A DNA stretch of 64,000 nucleotides from Verrucomicrobiia bacterium. Lineage in GTDB: Bacteria; Verrucomicrobiota; Verrucomicrobiia; Opitutales; Cerasicoccaceae. The notes under the pieces were generated by a model. The model was not told where the DNA came from, ran no database searches, and worked only from the letters and a program-made list of their open reading frames with translations. Shown here one piece after another: positions 35,839 through 45,214 of this stretch. The stretch is from the NCBI GenBank assembly GCA_030425485.1, contig JAUIAM010000008.1, positions 62,001-126,000 of the forward strand, in the 5' to 3' direction. A program made the position numbers and the translations under genes. How positions within the stretch are numbered: the first letter of the stretch is position 1; each line of letters starts with the position of its first letter.

Positions 35839-37965
35839 TTTCGGTTTGAGCAAAGCGATAAAGCCCTCCAGGCAATCCAGGTGGGTGCCAAAATCGATAC
35901 CCTCTGCAGTGACCGCCGGGTTGATCTCCACCCAAGCGCCATCCTTGCCCAAGCGCGTCCACGAGCCCTTCAGCGCAGCGCCTGCTTCGACGCGCACGGC
36001 AATGTTGTCGATCCGGTCCAGCGTCGGATTCAGGACCGCAAACAGGGTGCCTTCGCGGGTCTCGACGCGGTAGCATCGCGTCCCATCCGGGCCCATGAGC
36101 AGCCGAGCACCAGCGGCATTTTTCAGGAAAAGATTTTGCAGGTACTGGCGACGATAGTTGCTGAAGTATGCCATGAAGAACTGGCTACCACCATCGAGCG
36201 GATAGCACAGGCTGACAGCTTGGCCGCCCTGCGGCGTCTCAGCCAGAACCGACCCAGGCCAGAGCGGTGCGTGGTCAGGGCCGTGAATATACGAGAGCGC
36301 CTCGGCCTCACCGGCAACCTCCATCGCGAGTAACCGGCCAGACAGTCTTTGCGCACACACGCGGGGCTTCATTGCGGCCTCATGTTCCGGGTCTTCGCAG
36401 GAGAGTTCCTCGTAGCTGTAGGCGCTTCCCTCCAGCGACTTCCAACCGGTCTGACCGATCCCAATGCTCTCGCCGTAACCAAGCTCGCGCAGGACTTCGA
36501 CCGCTTCTGCATCGAGCACCACAAAACCGCTGAGCAGGCGTTCGATGTCCGCTTTGGAAAAGGCGCGCAGGGTCTGGCCGTTGACGAGGATGGGGCCCCG
36601 CTGCGGCTCGATCTGATCCGTCAAGCGGTGCGCAATGCCCAGAATCGCGCAGGTCTCCGCCCAGGTTATCGAAGGGTGAACAAGGCTCTGCATGCTACCA
36701 GTATAGCCCGAAGCACCGCCACCGGAGGGATTCTGCTGCATCTGCAGGGAGAGCGCGGCCGGGTCCACTTTGCTCTTGGCAGCCCCCGGAGGTAAGGGGG
36801 GCAAGTGCAGGTGGCTAGCTACTTGCGGGCTGAAGAGCACCTGCACGCCGTCGGCCTGGGCATCGTCAATACCCAGCTTCACGATGGCGTTCAGCAACGG
36901 CTTGGAGGCCGCCAAGTGATCCTGGAACTTACGATCCAGCCCGATGCCATTGCCCATATTGTCGAAATGATTGATGGTAATCCCGCGGCTGCCGATCAGG
37001 GCCGACTCCAGCATCTGCCACACACTGTAGCGCCCGCTCTTGGAGTAGATCCCGCAACGGGGGGAGTTCTCCAATTCGGGGTAGGCCTCGACCGATTCCT
37101 TGACGCAAGCCAGGGTGTGCCGGGTGACGCTCATCGTCGTGCGCAGGGCCCGTCCCTCGGTGTAGGGCTCCATGTGCGGACGCAGCAGCAGGCTGCCCTT
37201 ACCGCCCAGAATCTTATGGATGCCCGACCAACTGCGGCCTTCGATCGAGTGCTGATCGGGGCGCGAACTCATCAGGGCGACGCGGGTAGCCGGGTTCGCC
37301 CCCTGAATGGCTTTAGTAACAACCTGCATCGGCTCCAGCAAGCTACGCCGAGACAGCTCAAACCATACCTCACGCCAAGGGTGTGGATCGCCGGGCTGCA
37401 GGATGGTGTCGATCAGCGTTTCGCGACCGACCTCCTGCCCGACCATTTCAGAAAAAAGACGCATGTGCTCATCGCAAAAGCAACCACCCCAGCCTAGTGT
37501 GGGCCCGTGGTTGTGCAGCCGCCAGTCGTCTTCCAGCCAGATAGCGACGGGGCGCAGCTCCCCGGCCAGACGCGCAAAGGACTCTGCCAGCCAAGCCTGC
37601 CACTGCGTGCACAGTGGACACGCCACGAGCGGGCTCTGGCTACCCGTTTCGCCCACCATGAGCCGGAAGTCCTGCCCGTCCTGCAGCTTGCGCCCGCGCG
37701 GCACCTGATACAGCGTCGTCCAAGGGTTTAAGCTCAGGTCGATCCCCTCCGCCTCCAGTGCAGGGCGCAGCTTGCTTCCAAGCTCACAGTACATCTCAAG
37801 CTCGTTACGCGTCATGTGCCCGGTGCTGAGCTCCTCGGCAGTTAACAAGAGCATGACCTCATCGACGTGGGCAGCCTGACAAAACTGCACGAGCTCCCGG
37901 ATGTAATAGTCCGTGCTGCTCTGCGGATCGATAAAGTAACGCAGGATGGTGCGAAAATTTTCCAT
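35833..37965 (-). CDS. Putative glycoside hydrolase with a TIM-barrel N-terminal half
   Basis: The protein is 710 residues without a signal peptide. The N-terminal half looks like a clan-A TIM barrel similar to beta-galactosidase-type (GH42-like) enzymes. VAIWLEDDWRLHNHGPTLGW and GGCFCDEHMRLF carry acidic residues where a catalytic acid would lie, and ITINHFDNMGN resembles a later barrel strand. The C-terminal half is beta-rich. I cannot assign a family number with confidence. It starts ten bases after the propeller gene stop, so both are in one operon within the sulfatase/glycosidase locus. It is probably cytoplasmic. Confidence 0.6.
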   Translation of the reverse strand: MENFRTILRYFIDPQSSTDYYIRELVQFCQAAHVDEVMLLLTAEELSTGHMTRNELEMYCELGSKLRPALEAEGIDLSLNPWTTLYQVPRGRKLQDGQDFRLMVGETGSQSPLVACPLCTQWQAWLAESFARLAGELRPVAIWLEDDWRLHNHGPTLGWGGCFCDEHMRLFSEMVGQEVGRETLIDTILQPGDPHPWREVWFELSRRSLLEPMQVVTKAIQGANPATRVALMSSRPDQHSIEGRSWSGIHKILGGKGSLLLRPHMEPYTEGRALRTTMSVTRHTLACVKESVEAYPELENSPRCGIYSKSGRYSVWQMLESALIGSRGITINHFDNMGNGIGLDRKFQDHLAASKPLLNAIVKLGIDDAQADGVQVLFSPQVASHLHLPPLPPGAAKSKVDPAALSLQMQQNPSGGGASGYTGSMQSLVHPSITWAETCAILGIAHRLTDQIEPQRGPILVNGQTLRAFSKADIERLLSGFVVLDAEAVEVLRELGYGESIGIGQTGWKSLEGSAYSYEELSCEDPEHEAAMKPRVCAQRLSGRLLAMEVAGEAEALSYIHGPDHAPLWPGSVLAETPQGGQAVSLCYPLDGGSQFFMAYFSNYRRQYLQNLFLKNAAGARLLMGPDGTRCYRVETREGTLFAVLNPTLDRIDNIAVRVEAGAALKGSWTRLGKDGAWVEINPAVTAEGIDFGTHLDCLEGFIALLKPKS

Positions 37966-37975
37966 GATAAAAATG

Positions 37976-39136
37976 TTAGGTGCGTAAAAATGGCTTTAAG
38001 TCCATGACGTATATGCCCCGATACCCCTCGTGAATGGAGTCAAACGAAACGCTGTCCCCGGCGGGACTCCATCTGGGGTGGAGATCGCAGCGGGTTTCAA
38101 CCTTGACCGGAGTGTCGATGTCTTCGGATTTGAGCGTACGCAGGCACTGCCCCTTTTTCTTGAACAAATCGTAAAGATAAAGGTCGCGTAGCCCATTCTT
38201 GGGATAGCTGTCATAGAGCAACCAATTCCGATCCGGCGAATAGCTCTGGTGGCCGTCGTCGAGAAAAAAACCCGGGTCAACCAGGGTATATCCCGGCTGT
38301 TTATCCTGAAACTCCGCCAGTGTTATCAGTCCGCTCGCATCCTTTATGACCATGGAAATGCACGTATCGTCTCTCCAGTGATAGTGGGAGGCCACGCCAC
38401 CGTCCCAGAGGATGTACGGGTCAGATCCGTCGGCATTTGCCGTCACCGCGATGGTCTTGAACGGGCCATTGGGTACATCCGGAAAGTGCCGCACCAGCGC
38501 GATAAAGCGCGTACCCGAGGGGTTCAGATTGAGGTGATTGACCAGCAGTTTGCGCTTCCCGAAATACGGACGGCACAGCTCGCCCAAATCGGCTAAAGAC
38601 AGGATCAGCTCGGCCGATTTGGCGTCGAAATCGATCCGCATGATGCCCTCGCCCTCTGGCTGCGATTTATACTGAAACAGGTCCTCCACACCAACGTAGC
38701 CATAGCCCGGGCGAAACGCCATCATGCGCGGGAAGCTGATGCTCATGGCAAAGCGCCCCCGCGGGTCCACGTTGGCAATCGGCACCGGTAGCTTCTTCAG
38801 GCACTTGCCTGCCGTATCATAAATCACTCCATGAAAACTGTTACCAGAGCGCTGATTAAAAATCATCGTTCCAGTCTGCCCGGGAAGCCACTGCAGCATC
38901 GAGCCTTGCTGGAAATTCCACGCCGTGGTCTCACTGACCGGATAAAACAGCGGAACCTCATCCTCCAGCTTGAGGTAGCCCACCTCGGCGCGATCATCAG
39001 CCTCGGGTATACGATCGGTGAAGGAGACCCGGTGCGCCAGATGCAGCCGCTCATCATGGCTCCACGCGGGCAAGTCATAGTACCCGTAGAAGCAATGCTG
39101 CCCGGAAGGTGAAATACGTTTAATGAGCTCGTCCAT
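37976..39136 (-). CDS. Beta-propeller protein resembling oligogalacturonate lyase (PL22-like)
   Basis: The protein is 386 residues without a signal peptide. PD40/TolB-like blades are visible as FQQGSMLQWLPG, LNLNPSGTRFIALV, HQSYSPDRNWLLYDSYP and CDLHPRWSPAGDSVSFDSIH. Conserved histidines and a glutamine in the last blades (SHYHW, GHQSYSP, DLHPRW) resemble the metal site of PL22 oligogalacturonate lyases, which cleave short uronic-acid oligomers in the cytoplasm. A non-catalytic propeller is the alternative. It heads an operon with the TIM-barrel hydrolase, and its promoter region carries a palindrome and a TATAAT box. Confidence 0.65.
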   Translation of the reverse strand: MDELIKRISPSGQHCFYGYYDLPAWSHDERLHLAHRVSFTDRIPEADDRAEVGYLKLEDEVPLFYPVSETTAWNFQQGSMLQWLPGQTGTMIFNQRSGNSFHGVIYDTAGKCLKKLPVPIANVDPRGRFAMSISFPRMMAFRPGYGYVGVEDLFQYKSQPEGEGIMRIDFDAKSAELILSLADLGELCRPYFGKRKLLVNHLNLNPSGTRFIALVRHFPDVPNGPFKTIAVTANADGSDPYILWDGGVASHYHWRDDTCISMVIKDASGLITLAEFQDKQPGYTLVDPGFFLDDGHQSYSPDRNWLLYDSYPKNGLRDLYLYDLFKKKGQCLRTLKSEDIDTPVKVETRCDLHPRWSPAGDSVSFDSIHEGYRGIYVMDLKPFLRT

Positions 39137-39319
39137 AAGTGCTACAGACTAACGGTATGTTCAGGGGCCTGTCCACGCCAAGGTACGCTGCCACTGAGGG
39201 GCACACGCTGACCGAGAAAAGCAGCAGACCTTCTGGGTGGGCTGGGCATAGGGGCGAATGGGCAGTGCATAAAAAAAGTGCTTATGCTCCAGCAAACATC
39301 CGGGCTAAAGCGAAACGTA

Positions 39320-39347
39320 ATTATACCAAAATGCCTTTACGCGTAAA
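39320..39347 (-). promoter_or_regulatory. Promoter with palindromic operator for the propeller-hydrolase operon
   Basis: On the minus strand a perfect TATAAT (39325-39320) lies 10 bases after the 12-bp perfect palindrome TTTACGCGTAAA (39347-39336), whose outer half takes the -35 position. The central CG is typical of LacI-family operators. A repressor bound here would block RNA polymerase. The predicted leader to the start at 39136 is about 175 bases. Confidence 0.55.
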
Positions 39348-39370
39348 TAGCCCACGCGCTCATGTTGTTT

Positions 39371-39394
39371 GCATTTTCGCTCATGCGAAATTGC
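39371..39394 (-). terminator. Hairpin after the sulfatase gene
   Basis: GCATTTTCGC and GCGAAATTGC are 10-bp arms with one mismatch around the loop TCAT, ten bases past the sulfatase stop (minus strand). It likely ends the sulfatase transcript. There is no strong T-run. Confidence 0.5.
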
Positions 39395-39403
39395 ACAAAT
39401 GAT

Positions 39404-40918
39404 TTAGCGGTATTCACCCATGGGATCAGGCCGACACCTGAGCTGCTCCGCTGCGTCCGCCATCCCGTTCGCCTCCAGGTAGGCGAGATAATCAGGATAC
39501 AAATCACGCACATGGGACGGTCCCCCCTCAGCCAACACGGTCCAGAGCGGATCATCCACGGCACCGTATGGCTGGCGCGCCATCACGTCATCATGCCAGC
39601 TTAAGAGCATCCCCGCCCCCCGCTGACACAGGTCCGGCCTTGCTGACGCGAGATTGTGCGCTTGCCGCGGGTCGTGCCCGATGTCGAAGAGCATCTCCTT
39701 GGGAAAGAAATTATAGCCGTCATGATAAGTACGTATGTACAGCCAATCCCCCCAGCGCACAGATCGCTGACACGTCCCCGCGCAGGTACTCAGTACCAGC
39801 GCATCACGGCCTGTGCTCGTACCCTTGCGGAGGGTTTCCGCATAGCTCCTGCCATCCCATATCTCCGGGGCAGGCGCCCCCACCCACTCAGCCAGAGTCG
39901 GGGCCAGGTCGAGGTGATAGTGTAACCCGCCCTCAACCACTCCCGACTTCACGCCGGGCCCGCTGGCAATCAGCGGCACACGCGTAGTGATCTGATCCGC
40001 CGTTACGTGGTCACCAAAAATATCCAGCTCGCCCAGGTTTTCCCCGTGATCCGCACTGGCCACGATAAGCGTGTCCGACAGCACACCGAGGTCGGCCAGC
40101 GTATTCAGGATGCGCCCAAGATGGGCGTCCATATAGCGGACGCCACAGTCATAACCGTCCACGATTGCGCGTACATCAGCCAGCGTACGGATTGTCTCCG
40201 GGCAACGCGGGCACTCCGGCCCATCCGGCCGCATCTCCCGCATTTTCGGGTGCTGGCCCGAGCGGTAGAAACGATAAATCTCCTCCTTACGCCCGAGCCT
40301 AAACTGTCCGGGGCGCGCCAACATGCCCTCGACCAACTCGTCCGAATACCAAGAGGGCAAGGGGTCCTCCGCAAACGGATTCCCCTCTTCCATAGGGGCA
40401 CGCGATGGCATGTGCGGGTCCCAAAAGTTCACGTGCAAGAACCAGTCTTCTTCCTTCCCCCTGCGATTAAGCCAGTCCAGCACAGTTGGCGTAACCAGCT
40501 CCGCAGACTCCATGCCCTGGTACCCCGTGTCGATGTTCTCCCGAAAGCCCGCCAGGAAGCCCCACTGCCCATGCCGATCGGCAAACGGGCTGATCGATGC
40601 CGTATAGTAGCCCGCCTGGCGAAGCACCCCGGGCAGGCTCTCGGTGCTCAACCGACTCCGGAACTTCCGCCCGGCGCCCTCGGGGCGCAAGTCCGCACCG
40701 ACACCAGCATGCCCAACCACACCGTTACGTATCCCAAACATACCCGTCATTAGCGCGCTACGAGATGGGCAACACGGCACATCGGAGGCATGGCAATTAT
40801 CCAGCCTCACTCCACCCGCAGCCAAGCGATCCAGATTGGGCGAAGTGGCACGGTGGTAGCCATAGGCCCCCAGGTGGTCCGGACGCAGAGAGTCAAGGTC
40901 GAGGTATAGAATACGCAT
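39404..40918 (-). CDS. Sulfatase without an export signal
   Basis: The protein is 504 residues. It begins directly with the first metal-binding strand (MRILYLDLDSLRPDHLGAYG), so there is no signal peptide. The formylglycine motif is CCPSR, with Cys49 as the residue to be modified. ASADHGENLGELDIFGDH supplies the second metal site. Blocks HVNFWDPHMPSRAP and YDCGVRYMDAHLG are typical of type I sulfatases. It likely removes sulfate from small oligosaccharides already taken into the cell. It is divergent from a SulP permease gene, an arrangement that would let the cell handle released sulfate. Confidence 0.93.
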   Translation of the reverse strand: MRILYLDLDSLRPDHLGAYGYHRATSPNLDRLAAGGVRLDNCHASDVPCCPSRSALMTGMFGIRNGVVGHAGVGADLRPEGAGRKFRSRLSTESLPGVLRQAGYYTASISPFADRHGQWGFLAGFRENIDTGYQGMESAELVTPTVLDWLNRRGKEEDWFLHVNFWDPHMPSRAPMEEGNPFAEDPLPSWYSDELVEGMLARPGQFRLGRKEEIYRFYRSGQHPKMREMRPDGPECPRCPETIRTLADVRAIVDGYDCGVRYMDAHLGRILNTLADLGVLSDTLIVASADHGENLGELDIFGDHVTADQITTRVPLIASGPGVKSGVVEGGLHYHLDLAPTLAEWVGAPAPEIWDGRSYAETLRKGTSTGRDALVLSTCAGTCQRSVRWGDWLYIRTYHDGYNFFPKEMLFDIGHDPRQAHNLASARPDLCQRGAGMLLSWHDDVMARQPYGAVDDPLWTVLAEGGPSHVRDLYPDYLAYLEANGMADAAEQLRCRPDPMGEYR

Positions 40919-40993
40919 GGGTGGATTTTTGATGCCGCGGGGCCAATGAGTACCCCGTCGTCAGTGGATAACGATAGAAAGACAACAGAACTA

Positions 40994-41007
40994 TAACATT
41001 TCTGTTA
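40994..41007. promoter_or_regulatory. Inverted repeat in the sulfatase/SulP divergent promoter region
   Basis: TAACA and TGTTA flank a 4-base centre in an AT-rich patch of the 264-bp divergent region. On the minus strand the patch contains TTGATA and TATAGT with a short 15-base spacing, so a sulfatase promoter may lie here. Confidence 0.3.
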
Positions 41008-41182
41008 ATATATCAATAGCGTTTTTCCGTGCAAAGGAGCACTCGATCCCAGTCGCGAGTGCGTCCTGTAAAAGCCAAAAACCGTATCCCACTGGGCCCA
41101 GAACGCGCATTTCTCTGGACAGAACAGCCATCGCGGGCTAAACCCCGACCCTTTTTGCAACTACGAATTCTCTCACTTCGCT

Positions 41183-42886
41183 ATGCTAAATTTCTTCCGC
41201 AAACGCCCAGCTAATCTGAAAGACGATGTTCTTTCGGGGCTTACTGTAGCGCTCGCACTCGTCCCCGAGGCCATTGCCTTTGCCTTTGTTGCTGGTGTCT
41301 CGCCCATCATCGGCCTGTACTCAGCGTTCTTCCTGGGGCTCCTCACCGCCGTCTTTGGTGGCCGACCCGGCATGATCTCCGGCGCCACCGGTGCGATGGC
41401 GGTTGTGGTCGTCGCACTTGTCGCTACCTACGGCGTGGAGTACCTCTTTCCCACCATCATCCTCTGCGGCTGTTTCCAACTCCTGGCGGGCTTTGCGCAG
41501 TTGGGGAAATTCATCCGCATGGTGCCGCACCCGGTCATGCTCGGCTTCGTTAACGGTCTGGCCATCGTCATCTTTATAGCTCAGTTCGGCAGCTTTAACA
41601 CCGTCAGCGACGCGGGCAAACTCATACCGATGGACGGCCCTGCCCTTTGGCTTATGCTGGCACTCGTGGCCCTGACCATGGGCATCATCTGGCTGCTGCC
41701 CAAGCTGACCCGGGCCATCCCGGCTTCGCTGGCCGCCATCCTCAGCGTCACGCTGATCTCGGTCGCGATCAATGCCAACGCCCCCGAGGACTGGAAAGCG
41801 GAAAACCAGAGCCATGCCCTTCTCACCGTGGGCGACATGCTCAAGACCAACACCATGGCCAAGGCCGTGACGGAACTGCAAAAAGAAAATCAGGACGTGG
41901 AACTGAGCCAGGTGGAGATCACTGCCACGATGCAAGCCGCAGCCGCAGAGGAAACCGGCATCCAGGCAGGCCTGCCGACCCCGTACTTTTTTGATGACCA
42001 GTATGAGCTGCTTCCACCCATGAACTGGGCCACGCTCTGGATCATTCTCCCCTTCGCTCTGACACTGGCCGCCGTCGGTTTGATCGAGTCCCTGATGACC
42101 CTCTCGCTGATTGACGAGATCACCGAAACGCGTGGTCAGGGTAACCGCGAGTGCGTCGGCCAGGGCATCGCCAACGTGGTATGCGGCTTCTTTGGCGGTA
42201 TGGGCGGTTGCGCCATGATCGGACAGTCGCTCATCAATGTGAACTCTGGCGGCCGCGGGCGCCTGAGCGGCATCACCGCGGCGGTCTGCCTGCTGCTCTT
42301 CGTGCTCGTGCTTGCCCCGTGGATCGAGATGATCCCAATGGCCGCGCTGGTCGGCGTGATGTTCATGGTTGTCATCGGCACCTTTGAGTGGGCCTGCCTG
42401 CGCACCATTCGCAAAGTCCCGCCCAGCGACATCCTCATCATGGTCGTAGTAGCGGGCTACACTGTGCTCATGCACGACCTGGCCACAGCGGTCATTATCG
42501 GCGTCATCATGTCGGCCCTGAAGTTTGCCTGGCAGCACGCCACGCACCTCTTTGCCGATGTCAAACTCAACGACGAAGGCAGCAAGGTCTACCAACTGCA
42601 CGGACCGCTCTTCTTCGCCTCGGTCGCTTCGTTCAAGGAGCTCTTTGACCCGCGCAACGACCCAGACGACGTCATCATCGACTTCTATTTTACCCGCGTG
42701 TACGATCAGTCCGGCCTTGAGGCAATCAACACCCTGGCCGAGAAATACCGCCAGTTTAACAAGCGCCTGCACCTGACTCATCTGAGCCCCGAGTGCCGCA
42801 AACTACTCGACAAGGCCGGGGATATGGTCGAGGTCAACCTGTCCGAAGACCCTCAATACCACGTGGCCACGGACCGCCTCGGCTAA
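41183..42886 (+). CDS. SulP-family anion (sulfate) permease with STAS domain
   Basis: The protein is 567 residues. The SulP core starts with [20 protein letters not shown] and continues with [31 protein letters not shown] and a second membrane block around [21 protein letters not shown] hydrophilic insert of about 80 residues (about 195-275, charged and helix-like) separates the two membrane halves. A STAS domain closes the protein ([30 protein letters not shown]). Sulfate, bicarbonate or another anion is possible. The divergent sulfatase favours sulfate but does not prove it. Confidence 0.9.
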   Translation: MLNFFRKRPANLKDDVLSGLTVALALVPEAIAFAFVAGVSPIIGLYSAFFLGLLTAVFGGRPGMISGATGAMAVVVVALVATYGVEYLFPTIILCGCFQLLAGFAQLGKFIRMVPHPVMLGFVNGLAIVIFIAQFGSFNTVSDAGKLIPMDGPALWLMLALVALTMGIIWLLPKLTRAIPASLAAILSVTLISVAINANAPEDWKAENQSHALLTVGDMLKTNTMAKAVTELQKENQDVELSQVEITATMQAAAAEETGIQAGLPTPYFFDDQYELLPPMNWATLWIILPFALTLAAVGLIESLMTLSLIDEITETRGQGNRECVGQGIANVVCGFFGGMGGCAMIGQSLINVNSGGRGRLSGITAAVCLLLFVLVLAPWIEMIPMAALVGVMFMVVIGTFEWACLRTIRKVPPSDILIMVVVAGYTVLMHDLATAVIIGVIMSALKFAWQHATHLFADVKLNDEGSKVYQLHGPLFFASVASFKELFDPRNDPDDVIIDFYFTRVYDQSGLEAINTLAEKYRQFNKRLHLTHLSPECRKLLDKAGDMVEVNLSEDPQYHVATDRLG

Positions 42887-42899
42887 GCAACGACTAGCC

Positions 42900-43178
42900 A
42901 TGTCCACCCCTGTCGTGCACTTGAAGATAAAGGCCATCCCCTCGTCTTCGCGGGATGCGCTGGCGGGTTGGGTCGGCGACGTCATCAAGGTAAAAGTCCA
43001 GGCTCCGCCCGAGCGCGGGAAGGCCAACCGCAGCGTTATTCGCCTGTTGGCCAAAGAGCTTGAAGTCCCGGAGAGCACACTGGAAATCACCAGCGGCGAG
43101 ACCTCCCCATTCAAGCAGATCCGCATCACCGGCATCAGCCAGAGCGAGCTCGACAGCCGCATTGCCAAGCTCGTTTAG
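42900..43178 (+). CDS. DUF167 (YggU-like) family protein
   Basis: The protein is 92 residues, the normal length for this family. It carries the pattern IPSSSRDALAGW, then VKVQAPPERGKANRSVIRLL and LEITSGETSPFKQIRI, with the conserved APPxxGKAN and GxxxxxK residues. The function is not established. It follows the SulP gene after 13 bases on the same strand and precedes the kinase, which has its own predicted promoter. Confidence 0.9.
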   Translation: MSTPVVHLKIKAIPSSSRDALAGWVGDVIKVKVQAPPERGKANRSVIRLLAKELEVPESTLEITSGETSPFKQIRITGISQSELDSRIAKLV

Positions 43179-43184
43179 CCCTCG

Positions 43185-43212
43185 CCTAAGATCGGACGAT
43201 TTGTTGCAATAT
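43185..43212 (+). promoter_or_regulatory. Predicted ECF sigma promoter P6 (kinase gene)
   Basis: CCTAAG, 16 bases, CAATAT: five of six matches to each half of the motif shared by P1-P5, at the same spacing. The kinase ATG follows CAATAT after six bases, so the message may be almost leaderless, as predicted for P1. Confidence 0.55.
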
Positions 43213-43218
43213 CCCTAC

Positions 43219-44634
43219 ATGGCTCCTCCTGAGGACAGACCAACGCTGCGCCCGACACTCTACGCGATCCGGGACCTGCCCTACGAGATGGGGCCTTATC
43301 GGCTTATGCGCAAGCTGCCCGAAGGAATGGCAGAAGTCTACGAAGCCGAGGACCTAGAGACACCCCGCCGGGTAGCGGTGAAGTTTCTCCGCAACGACAT
43401 GCTCCTGACCGATGAAGCACGCGAACGCTTCCTGCGCGAGATCGAGCTCGCAGCCAACCTCGACCACGCGGGCGTCGTGCCCGTCCTCCGCTCCGGCGTC
43501 CACGAGGGCGTTCCCTACTACGTGATGCCCTTCATCGAGGGTGCGCGCCTGGACCACTATTTAAAAGACTCCTGTCCCACGCTGGACGGCAAGCTCCGCG
43601 TCTTCCGCGACTTGTGCCGCGTCGTCAACGCCCTCCACGCACGCGGCTGGGCCCACCGTGACCTCAAGCCGGGTAACATCCTGGTTGATCGCTACGGCAC
43701 CATCCGGCTGCTCGATTTCGGACTGGCCAAAGACACCCATGCGCTCAGCACGACAGACAAGCAGTACACCTTTCTCGGCACACTCGGCTACATGGCCCCC
43801 GAGCAGGCCAGCGGGGAAGCGGAAAAATCTGACAGCGCGGCCGATGTCTACACCATCGGAGTACTCATGTACCGCGAGCTCACGGGCGAAATGCCCCATG
43901 CCGACGACCCCAAACCCGAAGTCATGCTGCGACGCCTGCGCGAAGAAGACACCCGCCCGCTGCGATCATTTCGGCGCGACCTTCCCCCGCCCATCGAGAT
44001 TCTGATCGAGGATTGCCTCCGGCGGGACCCCGGCCAGCGCCCTCCCACCGCCGCCGCCGTGGAAGCCCGGCTCAGCACTTTTCTCAGCCGCAAACCTGTC
44101 CCCTCCCCCGCACCGCTCTTCATCATAGCCGCCCTCCTCATCGGAAGCGTCATCGGATACCTGCTCTGGCCAGATAGTGCTAAAGCAACAGATGCACCCA
44201 ATGATGAAACTCCCGCAATTGCGGCAGATGTTGCTACCCCCACGGATACCGAAACGGAAGCGGATCAAATCATCTCATTTATTGAAAGCAATGAAGCCAC
44301 GGCCCAACCCGAGCCCGCACTACCCCTCGTTGATGCCATCAGCACGCCCGTCCCGAAGGAGCTTTGGCCAAGTCTGTCCGCCCTGCAAAGCGAGCTGCGC
44401 ATTGACTTTTCCCGTCGTCGCCAAGCCGCCATCCTGCTTCACTTGCCCCATACTTCGCCTCATACCGTGACCGTGGAAGTCATGGACAGCAAAGGCGTAC
44501 AATCCTTTGAGCTTCGCCCCGGCCAAAGCACAGGCGTGTTTGTGGAAGCCGACAAGCCTGCGATTGTCAACGACGGCACCCAACGCCTACAGGTTGCCGT
44601 CAGTCCTCGCGAAGCAACTTACCTGAGCTTGTAG
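43219..44634 (+). CDS. Membrane-bound Ser/Thr protein kinase with degenerate glycine loop
   Basis: The protein is 471 residues. The Hanks-type kinase domain (about 20-290) has VAVKFL (ATP-binding Lys), the catalytic loop HRDLKPGNIL (about residue 146), DFGLAK (about 167) and YMAPEQASGEA. The usual glycine-rich loop is altered to KLPEGMAEVYEAED, one residue short and with glycines lost. One membrane helix (about 296-318) leads to an acidic linker and a small extracytoplasmic beta domain. Its promoter resembles that of the sigma regulon on the opposite strand, which includes an FHA protein, so a signalling link is likely. It converges with the next gene. Confidence 0.9.
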   Translation: MAPPEDRPTLRPTLYAIRDLPYEMGPYRLMRKLPEGMAEVYEAEDLETPRRVAVKFLRNDMLLTDEARERFLREIELAANLDHAGVVPVLRSGVHEGVPYYVMPFIEGARLDHYLKDSCPTLDGKLRVFRDLCRVVNALHARGWAHRDLKPGNILVDRYGTIRLLDFGLAKDTHALSTTDKQYTFLGTLGYMAPEQASGEAEKSDSAADVYTIGVLMYRELTGEMPHADDPKPEVMLRRLREEDTRPLRSFRRDLPPPIEILIEDCLRRDPGQRPPTAAAVEARLSTFLSRKPVPSPAPLFIIAALLIGSVIGYLLWPDSAKATDAPNDETPAIAADVATPTDTETEADQIISFIESNEATAQPEPALPLVDAISTPVPKELWPSLSALQSELRIDFSRRRQAAILLHLPHTSPHTVTVEVMDSKGVQSFELRPGQSTGVFVEADKPAIVNDGTQRLQVAVSPREATYLSL

Positions 44635-44658
44635 CGATTTTTTCGATACAAAGCCCGC

Positions 44659-45159
44659 TCACTTCGACACAACCCAAGCTCTGACAATACCGCGCGCCTC
44701 CATCCACCGGGCGAGGGCGAGTGCACTGGGGTTAGCTGCATCGGCCTGAAGCGCACGCGCCGTCTCCTGCCGCATGGAGCCCCAGTCACTGCGCATACGG
44801 GCGCGCTCGGCCGCATCCAGCGCAATACGCAGTGCCAGCTCTCGCTGACGGGTAATCGCGGCCAACAGCTCGTCCGCCTCCAAAACTTGAGCCTTAGTCG
44901 TAGCCTCATTTTTCAGGGCAAGCGCGAGTGTCTCGGCCTGACCAAAATCTCCGGAGCCGAGAAAATATCGCACCAGTGTAGCGGCATCCCGGGGAAGCCC
45001 GGACGATTGCTCATCACCAGCCTGCGCTTTAACTGGCGACAAGGAGGAGCGTTCAGCGCGTGGAGCATCCACCTCACCATCGCGTGGGTATGACGCGGCC
45101 GCAAGTGGCAAGGCCAGAATGAGCGTGACGAGAGAAAGGCCAGTGCGGGTAAACTTCAT
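44659..45159 (-). CDS. Small secreted helical protein of the sigma-controlled cluster
   Basis: The protein is 166 residues from ATG 45159, with signal peptide MKFTRTGLSLVTLILALPLA. The rest is alpha-helical and Ala/Arg/Glu-rich (LAAITRQRELALRIALDAAE), reminiscent of TPR-like helices. I recognise no family. It is the last gene of the minus-strand cluster and has its own promoter P1, whose -10 lies only six bases before the ATG. It converges with the kinase gene. Confidence 0.8.
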   Translation of the reverse strand: MKFTRTGLSLVTLILALPLAAASYPRDGEVDAPRAERSSLSPVKAQAGDEQSSGLPRDAATLVRYFLGSGDFGQAETLALALKNEATTKAQVLEADELLAAITRQRELALRIALDAAERARMRSDWGSMRQETARALQADAANPSALALARWMEARGIVRAWVVSK

Positions 45160-45165
45160 ATATGG

Positions 45166-45193
45166 GTATTGCCTCGCGGGCGGAAATCTTACG
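45166..45193 (-). promoter_or_regulatory. Predicted ECF sigma promoter P1
   Basis: On the minus strand GCGTAAGATT (CGTAAG at 45193-45188), 16 bases, then CAATAC (45171-45166). It lies in the short gap between the TonB-like gene and the last cluster gene. Transcription would begin at or next to the ATG at 45159. Confidence 0.65.
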
Positions 45194-45214
45194 CCAACAA
45201 AAGAACCAAGCGCT

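Noticed and set aside
41321-42781. 486-residue open frame on the minus strand inside the SulP gene
   Set aside because: It is a mirror of a GC-rich, strongly hydrophobic gene; its His/Asp/Gln-rich translation has no domain, while the plus strand is a clear SulP permease.
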